From assembly GCA_016802295.1 (NCBI GenBank), contig JAESIW010000090.1, positions 1,288,928-1,352,927 of the forward strand: DNA of 64,000 nt, in the 5' to 3' direction. The notes beneath the pieces are model-generated. The model worked only from the letters and a program-made list of their open reading frames with translations. It did not search any database and had not been told where the DNA came from. A program made the position numbers and the translations under genes. This document shows positions 32,711 to 45,100 of the stretch, one piece after another. Numbering within the stretch: position 1 is the first letter of the stretch; each line of letters begins with the position of its first letter. This DNA is from Brachionus rotundiformis. Lineage: Eukaryota > Rotifera > Eurotatoria > Ploima > Brachionidae.

Positions 32711-34219
32711 TTAATTATTTATCATAGAAATTAGTTTATTTTTGTATAGGAGAGCGATTGTTTTGAGCGCGTGTGAAAGACGCGCAGTGCTGACCAAAGT
32801 CTCGGCAGTCTCATAGCTCAGAAAAGTGCAAGTTTGTGGTTGATTGAAGTTGAAGTTTTTTTCGGCTAGCCTGCAACTGAGGCCTGACCATTTGAGGGGA
32901 TAATCGGCAGGCGTAAACTCCTGCAATTGGGCAACGTCCTGACCGGACACTGGCACGGCCTCTGTAAACACGCTCAACTCAATTTGACTGGCTTTATCTT
33001 TGAGCATCACTACGGCCAACTCGTACCAATTGTCAGTGGTTATCTCAGCAATAAAGTCCTGAAAAGACACCACAATGCATTCACTATTTTGCATATGGTA
33101 CAGTGTATTTTCCAACTTTTCTTTGGCAGACTGAATGGCACAAGGACTTGTTTAAAAATTTTGTAAAATTTAATTATCTATTTTCTACTGAAGCCTTACT
33201 ATCCGACTATTTGCGGCGCAAAGTGAGTGCTATTCGCGGCGTCAAAGCCGCTAATGGTAATTTTCGAAAAGCCAGCATCACAGAACGCTTCTCTGACTGT
33301 ATGCAAAATTTTTGGATTGGACATGGAGCTGACCAAGTAGATGGGCTTATTGGCCGGGTCTAAACAAACCATTACCAAATAATCTTTTATTAATATGGAA
33401 AAAAATTAGTTACTCACGAATATATTCTTTCATTTGGGGATCAATTGTAGTGACCACTTTTTCAACTACATTGCTGAACCATCCCCAGGGTTTTTTTTGA
33501 GTAACAGGTGGTGCTGAATGACCCGAGCTAGGCTTTCTTTCATGTGCACTAATGCTCGGTTGTTGAATGGAAATACTTGGTGCATAATTGGTAGTTGGTG
33601 TTTGAAGAGGCTGCTGGAAAGGAGGGCCAGAAAGGTTAGATAGAGTAGTAGGTGGTGTAATGGCAGAAGATGGTGTGGGAGAAGGAGATGGTGGAATGAA
33701 TAGCCCGTTATTGGGAATACTGGGATCAGTGACAGGATTTAGGAAAGGTTGCTGTTGGTTAACTGGTAGGACTGACAGGCCTGTATCGTAGACCTTTTTG
33801 TTCAGAGCCCCTCGGGCCGAGTAAGGATTGGCTGTGCTAGTTGGTATGGTAGAAGATGGTGGTGGTGGAACAGATGGTAGAGTGGTTGGTGGTGGAAGAT
33901 TTGAGGCCAAATTTTGTGTGACTGCCGGTGGGCTTTGAGTGGCAGGTCTAGATGCTACTGGCGCGTGAATCTCCGCCGAGTCAAAAACCGATTTTTTGCC
34001 ATCGCCAAACAATACAGATGCAGTTGGGGGCTCAGATTTTGACTTAACCTCGGATTGTATTGGCTTGAAGTGTGACGAGCTTGGTGGAAGTATACCAATC
34101 GAGTTGGACAATGGCTTTAGATTGAATGCCTCGCTTATCAAATTGTTTGATGAAGACGAAGTGGCCAAATTATTGCTTGGTAATGTGGATGGTTGTGGTT
34201 CATCGTCTGCGCTCATCAT
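32711..34219 (-). CDS. PRRC1: PRRC1-like proline-rich protein
   Basis: PRRC1 is a PKA-binding/ER-Golgi-associated protein with an ITPase-like C-terminal fold. Minus-strand exons 34219-33418, 33359-33200 and 33146-32711 join to 465 aa (human 445). The N terminus is Pro/Ser/Thr-rich and disordered, e.g. SNLPPPTTLPSVPPPPSSTI. It is followed by a conserved segment KPWGWFSNVVEKVV...TTIDPQMKEYI, then FQDFIAEITTDNWYELA, EFTPADYPLKWSGL and C-terminal SHALKTIALLYK. These match PRRC1. Two starting Met codons are adjacent; either may be used. Confidence 0.9.
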
Positions 34220-34870
34220 TTTAGACTACTAGACTTTGAATAGTTATATAGTTGGATATGTGTCAACTATATTTTATTAAATATTTTAATTATTTGTGTA
34301 TGTGTTGAGTACTATTAAGAGGATTTTGAAATAATTATTTGACAAAAATCAAAATTTTATTAACACTTTACAAAAAAATTATATTTTTCTATCAAAAATA
34401 ATTAAAATAATAAAGTTGAAGTACAATTTTATCTAATATATACAAATTATGCGGTTTTAACTATTAAATTATTTGAAATTCCTAATCAAAATAAAGAATA
34501 AAGTTTAGTTTTTTAATTTAATAAAAGATAAGTTTCAAAAAATTATAAATATCAAAATAATATACAAACTTTTTGTTGTATTCAAAAGATTCTTAAATCA
34601 ATTCTAGTACAATATTATATTTATAAAAATTTTATGATATTATTATTTAATAATTATTTAATTTAAAAAATTTTAATCAAAAAATATTAATTAGAATGCT
34701 AAGTTCAGCACCATTCATCACAGAACATTGGTTTAACATAAAAATATTTTTTTTTTCTCACTAAATTATTACATTTGGTCAAAGCTTATAATTTAAAATT
34801 AAAAATTAATATCTTTTACAGACTACTTTATTATACAAATTTTTTTGGATTAAGCTAATATTGGTAAACT
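34220..34870. other. AT-rich intergenic
   Basis: About 650 bp upstream of PRRC1. A short word CACAGAACATTGGTTTA at about 34719 recurs at about 36610. No genes. Confidence 0.5.
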
Positions 34871-35320
34871 TTAATTTTTAGCTGTGCATCTAACACTTTC
34901 TTTTTCGAACCATCTTGAATTCTTAAGAGCACTGTCAGTTATTTTGACTTCACAACTTTGTTCCTTAAGATATTAAAAAATTTAAATAGAATTACTAATT
35001 AAATTGATAAATAATAATTAAAATAAAAGAATAAAAAAGGTTAAAAAACTTACAACAACTTTGCCGCTCTCTTGTTTAATGGAAACATCCAAAATCATGT
35101 TGTATTCACTGGTTTCTCCCACTTTTGGTTCCTCAGTGGTAAATCCTTTCAAATAGTAGTCGCCTGGGATTTTGATGATGTCTGCCAAGTATGTGGCGGC
35201 CCATTTGGACACCTCATCGGCTCTATGTTTGGCCAAATTGTGTTTCAACTCATTTAGGTCGACATTTTCGGCCATACAGGCACCAATTACCAGAACACTG
35301 AATACAATTAAAAATTTCAT
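34871..35320 (-). CDS. Cystatin-like secreted protein lacking the QxVxG inhibitory loop
   Basis: Exons 35320-35054 and 34963-34871 give 119 aa with a signal peptide (MKFLIVFSVLVIGACMAE). The length and ending pattern (CEVKITDSALKNSRWFEKE, RC) fit the cystatin fold. The QxVxG loop position reads KVGETSEYN and the Pro-Trp hairpin is RWF, so classical protease inhibition is doubtful. Closest to a diverged paralogue of the cystatin at 32044. Confidence 0.7.
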
Positions 35321-36932
35321 TTTAAATTTGTCTTTTACTTTTGACTTGATTGAAATTGTCGAATCTAGCTGGGTCTTAAATAAGCCCAGAGCTAAATGTC
35401 GGCATTATTTATCAAGGAGGATTTGATTAAATAAATGAAAAACTGATAATATTAAAATGTTGAATGCAGCCAATTTAAAAGACCTTTATAAGGTATTTTG
35501 TGAAAAGGGAGCTAGGGAAATGTTATCTGATTTTTGTGCTTGTCTTTTCAAAGGTTTACTATGTAATCTTTTCTTATTTACGTTTTACCTTAATCCTTGT
35601 TTTACTAATAATGTTCAGGTAATCATCTCAAAAAGCAACTTTTTTTTCCTATTTTTCCAAATAAAAAGTTTAATTTATCATTAAAATTTTATCTCTTTTT
35701 TTGTAATGAAAATGCTTCATTTAAAAAATATAACTTTTTTAACTTAAGGTTAATGGCAGGATTTAATTAGGTCAAAAAATTAAAAGTATATTTTAATCAT
35801 ATTACATTGGTACACCAAGAGCATATTTTGGATTGTAGATGCAGAATGTTTTATCATTTTACTTATCATTAATTAATAATTTAAATTTTATTTTTTTCAA
35901 ATTAAAGACAAGTTGAATGCCAACTAATTGATTAGATATTAGTCAGAGATCTAATTTAATCCAGGTTGTTAAGAGAAATTTTATTGGAAAAAATTACTCT
36001 AAATATGAATTTATTTTAATTTATCCAAAGATGTAATTTTATGAACAATTTTTACTAGTATTTTTATCATCCATGTTCTTTATGTTAATAAAAATTAAGT
36101 ATCAATCATTTTGATATATTTATTGTTTTTTTAATTTAAAACTTGAAGACTTAATTTAATGATTCATTTTTCTTTTTCCTCTGGGAAAATTTTAAAATCC
36201 ATATCATGCTAATTATTTGACACTTAATAAGTTAATGATTGGAATAATTGAATTCTAAAATGTTGACCAAAAAATACATTTTTTTACAAAACTAAACACT
36301 CATAAAAATACATAATAGTTAAGAGTTTGTCTTCTAATATTTATTTTGACATAGATTGAATTAATTTTAAAAAATTTAATTAAGTTTTCTGGGCATTGGC
36401 CAAATTGAGACCCAGTGGTTTACTTTGCCATTTTAGAATCTGTCTGGTTCCAGTGTAAACTTAAGCTAGATATTTAACTAGTCTTTGGAATTAAAAATCC
36501 TCATAATGGAATATGTAAAGAATCGTGTTTTAAAAAATGATAGCGAAAAGATAAAAAATATAACTTTTTTAATTAAAGGTAAATGGTAGAATTTAATTAG
36601 ATAAAAAAAACACAGAACATTGGTTTAAAAAAGGGTAACAATTTTTCTTTAAGTTGTCTAAAATATCCTGTATTCAAAAGTTATCTTATTTTTGTTAGGT
36701 GTTTAAGTGTAAAGATGCATCACTTCTTCATTTGGTCTATGTAACTGGTAAATCTGGTAAATGTTAAGAACTTAGCAAAATATTTACTTTTTTTGCTGTC
36801 CATTTTAATTAAAACAAATTAAATTCTAATAAATGAATTTATAATAATTTTTTTTCCAAATAATAATTAGAAAAAAAAAGAAAATTTATAAAAATTATTT
36901 TATTTAATTTGATTAACAATAAAAAATAACAA
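35321..36932. other. AT-rich intergenic with a direct repeat pair
   Basis: A block AAAAATATAACTTTTTTAA... with AAGGT(T/A)AATGG(C/T)AG and ATTTAATTAG occurs at about 35727-35775 and 36556-36605. The intervening DNA has no convincing ORF. A 75-codon ORF at 35457-35684 (+) has no recognisable content and I do not call it a gene. Confidence 0.55.
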
Positions 36933-38105
36933 TTAGACCGAATTTCGCTTTGAATTACTAATTGGTATGCCGGTATAGGCTGCTTTATCAGTGAGTGAGC
37001 CCCTTGGTTCCATTTCATTTGAAATCGAAAAGTGTTTTCTGTTAACTGTGTTAATTATGCGCTTGGCTGGACTTGGCTTGTGTTGAAAAATGGCAGGCAT
37101 GGTGAAATATCTGCGATTGTCATTGGATACCATGCGATTGGAATTGTCTCGCTTGCGAGCACTTTTCTGTTTCCTATGAAACAACTTGTAGTCCATGCAA
37201 GCACAAGAGCATACCGAAATGGTTTCGAACTGTTCTGGCTTTTCTGGCTGAGCGAACAGCCTCGAATTGCCGCTGATCACATCGCCTTCCAAGTGGACGG
37301 CGTTGCGCTTGGCCTCGGCCTGCTCCAACCGCTCCTGAACTTGCTCTTCGGCGTTTATGGTCGCCAGTCTGAGCACTAGGAGATTCATGGACGAGGCCAG
37401 AGTGGTCAAGCCGATCAGAATGAACAAAATGGTAAATGAAGCATAGGTTAGGTTGTTGGACAGAAAATTGTTCTGCTGCAGGGGCACATAGTCACCGAAG
37501 CCAATGGTGGTCAGCGTGATAAAGCAGTAGTAAATGGCGTCAAAATAGGTCCATCCCTCGTTGTGCATGAACACATACGAGGCTATGATGATTATGGTCA
37601 TGCTGAAGCAGCCCTCCACAGTGATCAGCTCGAACATGCCCACCTTTTGATTCTTGAAGCGCAGGCGCTTCTTGAGCCTGGTCATTGAGAAAATGATGAA
37701 TGAATTGAGTCGCTCGCCGACCGACTGGAACATTATGAGAAAGATTGGAATTCCAAAAAGAGTGTAGAAGATGCAAAATATTTTGCCAGACAGAGTGCGC
37801 GGTGTCGAGTGTCCGTAGCCGATGAGGGTCACCACTACGGTGCAGAAGTACAGCGAGCCGACAAATTTCCACTGGTTGCCAGCATTGTAGGGCTTTTTGT
37901 CAAGTATTTTGTTCCATAATTTATTGAATTCTGTGTCGTTCATTTTAAATTTTTGCTTAAATATGGAAATATTTTTGGTAAGCTTGTCGTGCAGATGAGC
38001 CTCATTGTTCGACTCGAAATGGTCGAACACTGCCGCGCCAATTATCAAATATGTCAATGTGATAATCACCAAAGATAGAGTTCTTATATTTTGACGCTTC
38101 ATCAT
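36933..38105 (-). CDS. Two-pore-domain (K2P) potassium channel, TASK-like, intronless
   Basis: Background K+ channel subunit that dimerises. One exon, 390 aa. M1 is LSLVIITLTYLIIGAAVFDH. The first pore is TVVVTLIGYGHSTP, including the His that is the extracellular pH sensor in TASK channels. The second pore is TLTTIGFGDYVP. M4 is followed by LVLRLATINAEEQ, close to the TASK gating motif (VLRFxT, NAED). The cytosolic tail is basic with possible PKA sites (e.g. SKRNSV at the end). The coding region is less AT-rich than the flanks. Confidence 0.93.
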   Translation of the reverse strand: MMKRQNIRTLSLVIITLTYLIIGAAVFDHFESNNEAHLHDKLTKNISIFKQKFKMNDTEFNKLWNKILDKKPYNAGNQWKFVGSLYFCTVVVTLIGYGHSTPRTLSGKIFCIFYTLFGIPIFLIMFQSVGERLNSFIIFSMTRLKKRLRFKNQKVGMFELITVEGCFSMTIIIIASYVFMHNEGWTYFDAIYYCFITLTTIGFGDYVPLQQNNFLSNNLTYASFTILFILIGLTTLASSMNLLVLRLATINAEEQVQERLEQAEAKRNAVHLEGDVISGNSRLFAQPEKPEQFETISVCSCACMDYKLFHRKQKSARKRDNSNRMVSNDNRRYFTMPAIFQHKPSPAKRIINTVNRKHFSISNEMEPRGSLTDKAAYTGIPISNSKRNSV

Positions 38106-41100
38106 TTAACGCTTCATGTTATCTTATCTATGCCAAACTAAACATCATTAATTCGTCGGATATGACAATCAAAACAATCACAATTCTAAATATTTAGTTT
38201 CCTATTTATAATTAAAAAAGAGAAATTAAATATAAATATAGATAATTATATTATTTGTCATGTTTTTGTCAAATTTAAAACTTTAATATTGGAACTAAAT
38301 TTGGTGCCATGTTAAGCAAAATTTTTGATTTTTGTTTTTATTTGAGAGATATTGGGAAAAAAATTAAAAAAAATTCTTTTAGTGAAAGCTTGGAAATTCC
38401 CCTTTCCTTTCCTAAACCATCTTACAAAAAATAAATAAAAATTAAAATGTCCATTAAAAAATTTAGATAAATCAAAATTTAAACAAAGAACATAAAAAAT
38501 GTCTTTTAAAAGAATAGAAATACCAATAATATATATTAATTGTTCGATCGATTCAGGTCGATTGTTAATACTATTAAGTTTTTATTAGTCTTTTTATTTA
38601 ATAACTCTAACTCGCTTCGGATTGAGATAAATAATTTAACCTTAATCTCTAGTTTTGATTGTTTTACCACTCAATATTTATAAAAGAGGCTTTTGGTAAA
38701 AATAAATTCTATAATCCAGATATGAGTCTTAAACTGTAAAAGATCAGAGTATCATGGCTATCTTTTTGGCTAATTTCAACACAATATGGAAAATCTAAGC
38801 TAATGATCAAAAATATATGATCTTCTATCTTTATGTCAAAAATTGTCTTTAAATAAAAATTTCAAACTATTTTTTTAATTGAAATTTCAATGAAGGGACA
38901 TATCTTTTTTTATTATCTTTAAGAAAACCATGTAAAGTACCATAATTACGCAGATTTTTTAGTTAAGCTAAACATTCAATGTCGAAAATTAGTCATTTAA
39001 ATTTGATCATTAACTTCAATTAGCCCTTAACATAAATACAGATTATATGCATTCTCTAGGATATCTAAATAGTTATCTATATTTAACTGATCATCTTGTA
39101 TCATGGTTATTTATTAAGCTTAATTGGCTGGATATTTAATCTCTTTCAGATAAATAGGATTTATGTTTTTTGAAGAAGAGTGAATTTGGTCTACAGACCT
39201 GAATATCATTTTTCCTACACCAATAAAAGATTAATTTCTAGTCTTTTTGTTCTAATTTTTAATCAAATAAATTAAATTTTTATCTTAGATGTTATAGATT
39301 TGCTCTATTTTTCTACTAATCAACTAATATTGATTTAAAAAATATGCCTTAAAAGCTTAATATCAATATTTTTACCATCTAATTCAAATAAAAGTGCCAT
39401 ATTTATGCTCCTTTATAAAAAGAATATTTTCCAACAACAAAATTAATTTTTTTCTAGTGTTGGTACGAGAAAAATATCAAAACCAAAATAAAATAGAATA
39501 ATAAAAAAAATTGTTCTTGGCATTTAGGAAATAATTACTGCAATTTAAAAATAAAAAAAAAAGAAGATTATTTTTATTATTTATAAATAATGCAAAATTA
39601 CTATTGAGGTAATTAATTAAAACAAACTTCCCAAAATTAATTTGAGCTTACTTATTTATTCAAAATCAAGTTAAAATTCCGCTTGGAAATCCTAATTTAC
39701 AATTAATTACTTTTTTGGTTTAAATTTTTTTTACGACTTAAACTCTTAGGCTCTTGCAGCAATTAATTTCAAATAAATCTTCATTAAATCAAATTTTAAG
39801 TAGATTTATTTCTAATTTAAAATTTAGAAATTTATTTTAATCCTAATTATAATTTGTCGCATTATGCATAGACAATTGGCGATTTTGGATGTACCTGTTG
39901 GATACGGTGGATCCAAACCAACCAACCAACATTTACAGCTAGCTGTTTATGTTTAAAATGATAGATAACAATTTAAAAAACAGCAACAAAAATCAATTTA
40001 AATATTTGATAATTTATTTTTAATTCTATGCTACTACTAGGTATTAACATTGGGAAATAGAGAGTTGAAAGAAACTATATCCAGCTCTTAAAAAACATCA
40101 ATCATTTGAAAATATCTCATAAAAATTGTCAAAATCATGTTAAATAATATCGTTGTGCCTATCACTCTTTTTTTCCGTTTTTGCACTACTAAGAAGACAA
40201 CAAGTTCTTAAATTTAATATTTAATTAGATGGTGAATAGTTGATCAGCTAGAGCTTTATGTTGCCTCGATTTGTGTACAATCAAAACTTTAAGTAAACAA
40301 TTTTCTTATGACTTAGTATAAATTATGCATGGAAGACCAGACTAATAATAAAAATTATTAAAACTTTTCAAATATAATATCTAAAAACAAAATCCGTACT
40401 TATCGTATGCGAATATTTCGTTTTTAAGAAGATAAAATAGATAATAAATTAAAATATTCTTATTTTTATTTATTGATTTTTTATTATCATGCTCATTTTT
40501 TTTCAACGTTAATAAAAACTTTTACCTACAAACCCATTTAATTAACTTTATATTGAGAATTTAATTTGAAAAAATTCGCAGACAAAATAAACGACACTGT
40601 ATTTGTCCTGTTAGCCAATGAGATTAAGAGAACGAATTGAAACATTGAAACATGGACTTGGGTCACATGGGACCGAGTAATAAATAATTATATCAAGAGG
40701 ATTGAGAGAAGACGCCGCCATCCGGTGCTCTGCGGGAAAATTTTCCTGAATTATCTTTAAGATAAATTGAATTGAGAGAGTGGATTAGGCACTGGCAAAT
40801 GTGCTGCATAGTTAAAATTCTAATTAGAATGCAGATTATTTAAAAGCGAGCTAATTAGCATTTGTGGTGTTTATTGAGTGATGAACCATGGACTAGAAAA
40901 TTGCCCGCCAGATAAATCAACTTAGAAAGCTTTTTACTATCTTCCAATATTGCTAACTTGATGCTCCGGGCTGGATATTTTCTATCTGGCTTTAATTAAA
41001 TCAATACTAAATAACTAAAATTTTCTGTTAAGGCAATCAATTAAAGCTGAGTTCTCTAGGCTTTGGGGAAAAAACAAATAATTAAAATAGCAAAATTAAT

Positions 41101-41856
41101 TAGGCAAATTTTAAATTAAAAAAAAAAAGTTTAAACTTTTTATCACTAGCTTAAGTAAAGAGTGACTGTCTTATCTAATTATTTGAAAATAACAATTGTC
41201 AGCTCTCTTAAGGCAAATTTACAAAATAGAAACGCTAATATTCTGAATAATCATTTCTCATTTAATTAAAATTCAAATGTAGAAGCCCTTCTTATTAATC
41301 ATCTCTAAAATGTGATTAAAATTGATTTTATGTATGATATATATATATATATATGTGTATATTAGACAATCGCACAATCGTTTGATGATCCTATCAAATA
41401 AATGAAATTATATATTTTTAAGCGTCTTTATTTAAAAAGCGGAAAATACTCAAGTATCAATTAAATAAAAAGCACTTGAAATATATCAATTTATTTGTGC
41501 TAATTTTTCTTTCATTTAATTTAATCTATATATTAATAAAAATAGATAACAAAATTATAGCTACTGTTAAAATTAATTATTAAATAAAATATTCTACTAA
41601 ATTTTGTTAAAGACACAATTATTCACATCATCAATTAATTCGGGATCCTCTTTTGATATTGAAAGATTAACTGCAGCTTAGACTACACGTTATTTCTGCT
41701 TTCAATTACTATCAGGTACAAATTTAAGCTAGGAACATGTGTAAATATTAGCTATTTTCCTTTTTAGCTCCTTGTCCTTTGAAGAGCTCTGTTTGGTATT
41801 CGTATTCTTTTCATTCTAAGTACATGTTCAAGCCAAGGAATCCCTTAAGAATTGGT

Positions 41857-42074
41857 GTGATATAGCGACATCTTTGTCGATATCACTGGTTTAATTAACT
41901 AACTTAACCATGAGCGTTTAAGTTAGAAAGGAGCATAAATAGCTGCTCCATTACGTCTAACGAGGAGATCGGATAGACGGGCCCAAGGGTACTAATGTAA
42001 ACATTACAATTGGCTCAGTGACTCTGAATTTGTACATGACCTCAGACAAGTGTACATTCTCTTTTCACTGTGAG
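41857..42074. other. Cluster of six consecutive hairpins, possible structured RNA
   Basis: Hairpin 1: GTGATAT..CGACA (41857-41870) with TGTCGATATCAC (41875-41886), 12 pairs with a 2-nt bulge. Hairpin 2: CTAACTTAA (41899-41907) with TTAAGTTAG (41918-41926). Hairpin 3: GGAGC (41930-41934) with GCTCC (41945-41949). Hairpin 4: CGTCTA (41954-41959) with TAGACG (41974-41979). Hairpin 5: TAATGT (41993-41998) with ACATTA (42001-42006). Hairpin 6: CTCAGTGA (42014-42021) with TCAC..TGAG (42065-42074), enclosing TGTACA/TGTACA. Strand unknown. It matches no RNA family I know. Confidence 0.4.
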
Positions 42075-43017
42075 ACTCAGGTTTTCGGTGCACAATGTTA
42101 AAACCTGATTTCAAACAGCCTTTGCAATTTCTTTAGCACCATGTGTTGCATATGCTTGGCTGCAGCTATTCTTTTATGCTACAAAATGACTAACTTATAA
42201 ATATATTTTAAGAATGCTCATTTTGTTTTTGCGAATAGCATTCAGCTTTGTTAAACTTACTTATTGCAGAAGATTTATTGATCTATTTAACAAAAATAAA
42301 ATAAATAAATAAAGTCTGTCATTTACAGGATTATATAAAAATTAGAAAAGATTTAAATAAAATTTTAGACAAAAATTAGTGTTGGCACAATGCTGAAAAT
42401 TGGTATTAGATAAACTGATTTCTATTTATACTGTTGGGGCCTGAATGGAATCAGGCTTAGTACTGCATTTTCTTTTTATGTTGCTTGCTATTTTGTTATA
42501 AAAGGGTTAGTATCTTGTAAGAAATGGATATTTCAATTAAAGATTTTGGTAGGAGACTTATAAAAGGCGGATTACCGCAATATACATGCTCCTTTACGAA
42601 TCCCTAAAATGTATATAAGAATTTATTTGATTAATTTGAGCCTCTTCGTGAAGCCCTGATCTGCACATGAATATATATTTATATATCTATGAGTAAACAT
42701 AAATTTAATATGATAAGTTAGTTTGACGCAGTGTATTCAACTCTGATGCTTACTCTAAGCCAATTTTTTTCTTGCTTGTCTTTCACGGACAACTAGAATT
42801 ATAGATAAATTGTTTTAAATATTTATCAGTATATCTGATTGACTTGATTATAATAATATTTGTTATTTATTTATTTGTTGATATGTATTGAGCTTTAGTT
42901 CCTCTAGAAAGCTAATTATACTTGATTCGATCTCTAGAATAGTTTGGTTAATTGAATACCAAGATTTAAAGAAATTTTTCTTAATCCTTGTTTAAACCAG
43001 CGCCATTTATTTATTTA

Positions 43018-43092
43018 TTTAAATATAATTTGGGAGAGACTCCCAGTCAGTTTGGAATGGAACTTAGTCCTCCCTTTCAGCCTCTTGCTTGA
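43018..43092 (+). repeat. Dispersed repeat core, copy 1
   Basis: Contains GGGAGAGACTCCCAGTCAG followed by TTTGGAATGGAACTTAG and TCCTCCCTTT(C/A)AGCC. Related copies at 48287-48345 and 48508-48573. It is about 60 bp and non-coding; could be the conserved part of a SINE or MITE family. Confidence 0.7.
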
Positions 43093-45100
43093 AGAAACAT
43101 GAAAAAAAAAAAATTTAAAAGTTTGAATTTAAAATCAAAATAAAATAAAAACAAAAGTGTTTTGTTAGCTTGGAATTAAAAGTTGAAAGATATTGTTTAA
43201 GTTTCTGAATACCTGGGCTATGGAGCAGGCTTATCGAAATTGGATTACAACAATTGTGTGAAAATAAAGCCAGTGTCATAAATAATCAGAAATTTGATAA
43301 GAACAAAAAATAATCTGCAAATAAATTTTATCTTGAACAAACTGAAGTAAAAGCAAATAGATCGTCATGTTCCTAATCAAAAAGTCATCACAACAAAAAG
43401 CCTACAACAGACAAAATCTGTTATAATATAAACTTGTACAACACTTATCCAGATCTAAAATTCAGCTCTCATTATTAAAAATTAAAGCTAACAACTCTGA
43501 TTTAATTTAACTCAAAATTCATAGGCTTAGTTAAGTATTTTTAAAACCTTTTTTTTCTGCAGACAAGTGAAATTTTCTTAACTGATCTAGTTAAGAAAAC
43601 TCGATAAAGCCATATGTGAGCTTAACGAGAAGTTTTTTCATTCAACGCATTGATTTTTACTCCCTTTAATAATTGTTTAGTTTAAGCAGTTAAGCTATTT
43701 CTCTAAAGTACTAAGCCCGTAGGATGAGCGAACCCTATTAAGCAAACTACTGTCTTGAGAGTTTGATTTAAATCAACCCCTAGAACAAGTCACACTTGAA
43801 AAAACTCATTCAACAATTGAAAAGTATTATCGAATTAAAAAGCTAATTATGCAAAAAAATATTTATTCAAACAGTCTTTAAAAATGGGAAAAAATAAAGC
43901 AGCGCCCTTGATGAAAAAGAAATCTGGGACTGGCTTGAGCTCTGGCTTCACATATAACTCCTTATATTCATGCATTTATCCCACATCTGTTTAATTACAA
44001 ATATTTAACGGCAACATCAATTTATTTTATTGGCAAGGATCGAAAAAGTTAACAAAGGATTGATGACAAAGTTACTACATTAATCATTCTAATTAAAGAA
44101 AGAAAAACCGCATTTTTTCCTGAATAAATCATAATAAATTTTCTATGTCCTTTTTAACATACTATCAACTCAATATGCTGTAGTGAAAGACTAAAGAGAT
44201 TAGGAATAGCAAGCAAACGTTTGAACGAAATGAATAGTTAGATGTGATAGACTATTTTCAACACTTAAGAGGATATAGTCGTGATATCAAATGACATTTT
44301 AGAGTCAACTAGCTGTCTTCCTGTCTGAGATTGATAACTTTAAATTTAGATTGCATCTGAGTTTAAAGTGAATCAAAAATATCGATTTTTCAAACTTTCA
44401 ACAAAGTCAATTAATCAAAAATTCACTTCTATTCTAAAAGATTTGATTTTCTATTCAAAATGACAAATATAAACACAACTAAATACTGAATTATAATAAT
44501 TATTCCATATGGTAATTTTATCTTATATTAAGATTGAATGAGATTCAAATGAGAGTAAATAGTTTGGATTTTTTTTCAGACGTAGAAAATAGCATGTCTT
44601 TGGCTAATTAGCCACAATCATTAAATTACCAAGTAATCTTCTTGATTAAGTCTTAATTGATGTTTGCCTTACAATTTAAAATTTTTAAACACTAGAACCC
44701 TGAATATAAATGAGAAATATCTACATATAGATAATTTTTTTCAAATTTTACAATCTAGTTCTCTTTTAAAGGATAATTAGTTAGATTAAATTTGTTGAAA
44801 GAATTGATGAAATAACAATCGAGGCTCTCCATTATCGAATTGCTTTTAAACTACCACAAATTAGCTTAGTGTGATAAAAATGATATAGTATAATTCCCTA
44901 ACCTATTCAGAATAAATAAACTTTATTTTTCTTCAACCCTGAAGAACAAAAAAAATCTAAATTAAACATTTTTATTCAATTTTTCAATTACAAGCCATAA
45001 TAAAATAATATTCAATAATAAATTAATTAAATAATTACAATTAATTCTATTTAAAAAGAAATCAAATGAAAATAATAATAATAAAATTAAAAGCTAAATT

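Larger units (their letters stand above)
38106..45100. other. 7-kb gene desert
   Basis: No ORF with coding character and no consistent splice pattern on either strand between the K2P start and the B-Raf stop. Features seen: a TA microsatellite (about 41336-41354), a hairpin-rich block (41857-42074), one copy of a dispersed repeat core (43018-43092) and less AT-rich islands near 40570-40740 and 41640-42140. It may contain K2P enhancers or non-coding transcripts. Confidence 0.6.

Noticed and set aside
35457..35684. 75-codon plus-strand ORF
   Set aside because: Composition follows the local AT-rich background; no signal, domain or splice partner found.
41336..41354. TA dinucleotide run as a regulatory element
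   Set aside because: Ordinary microsatellite in AT-rich DNA.
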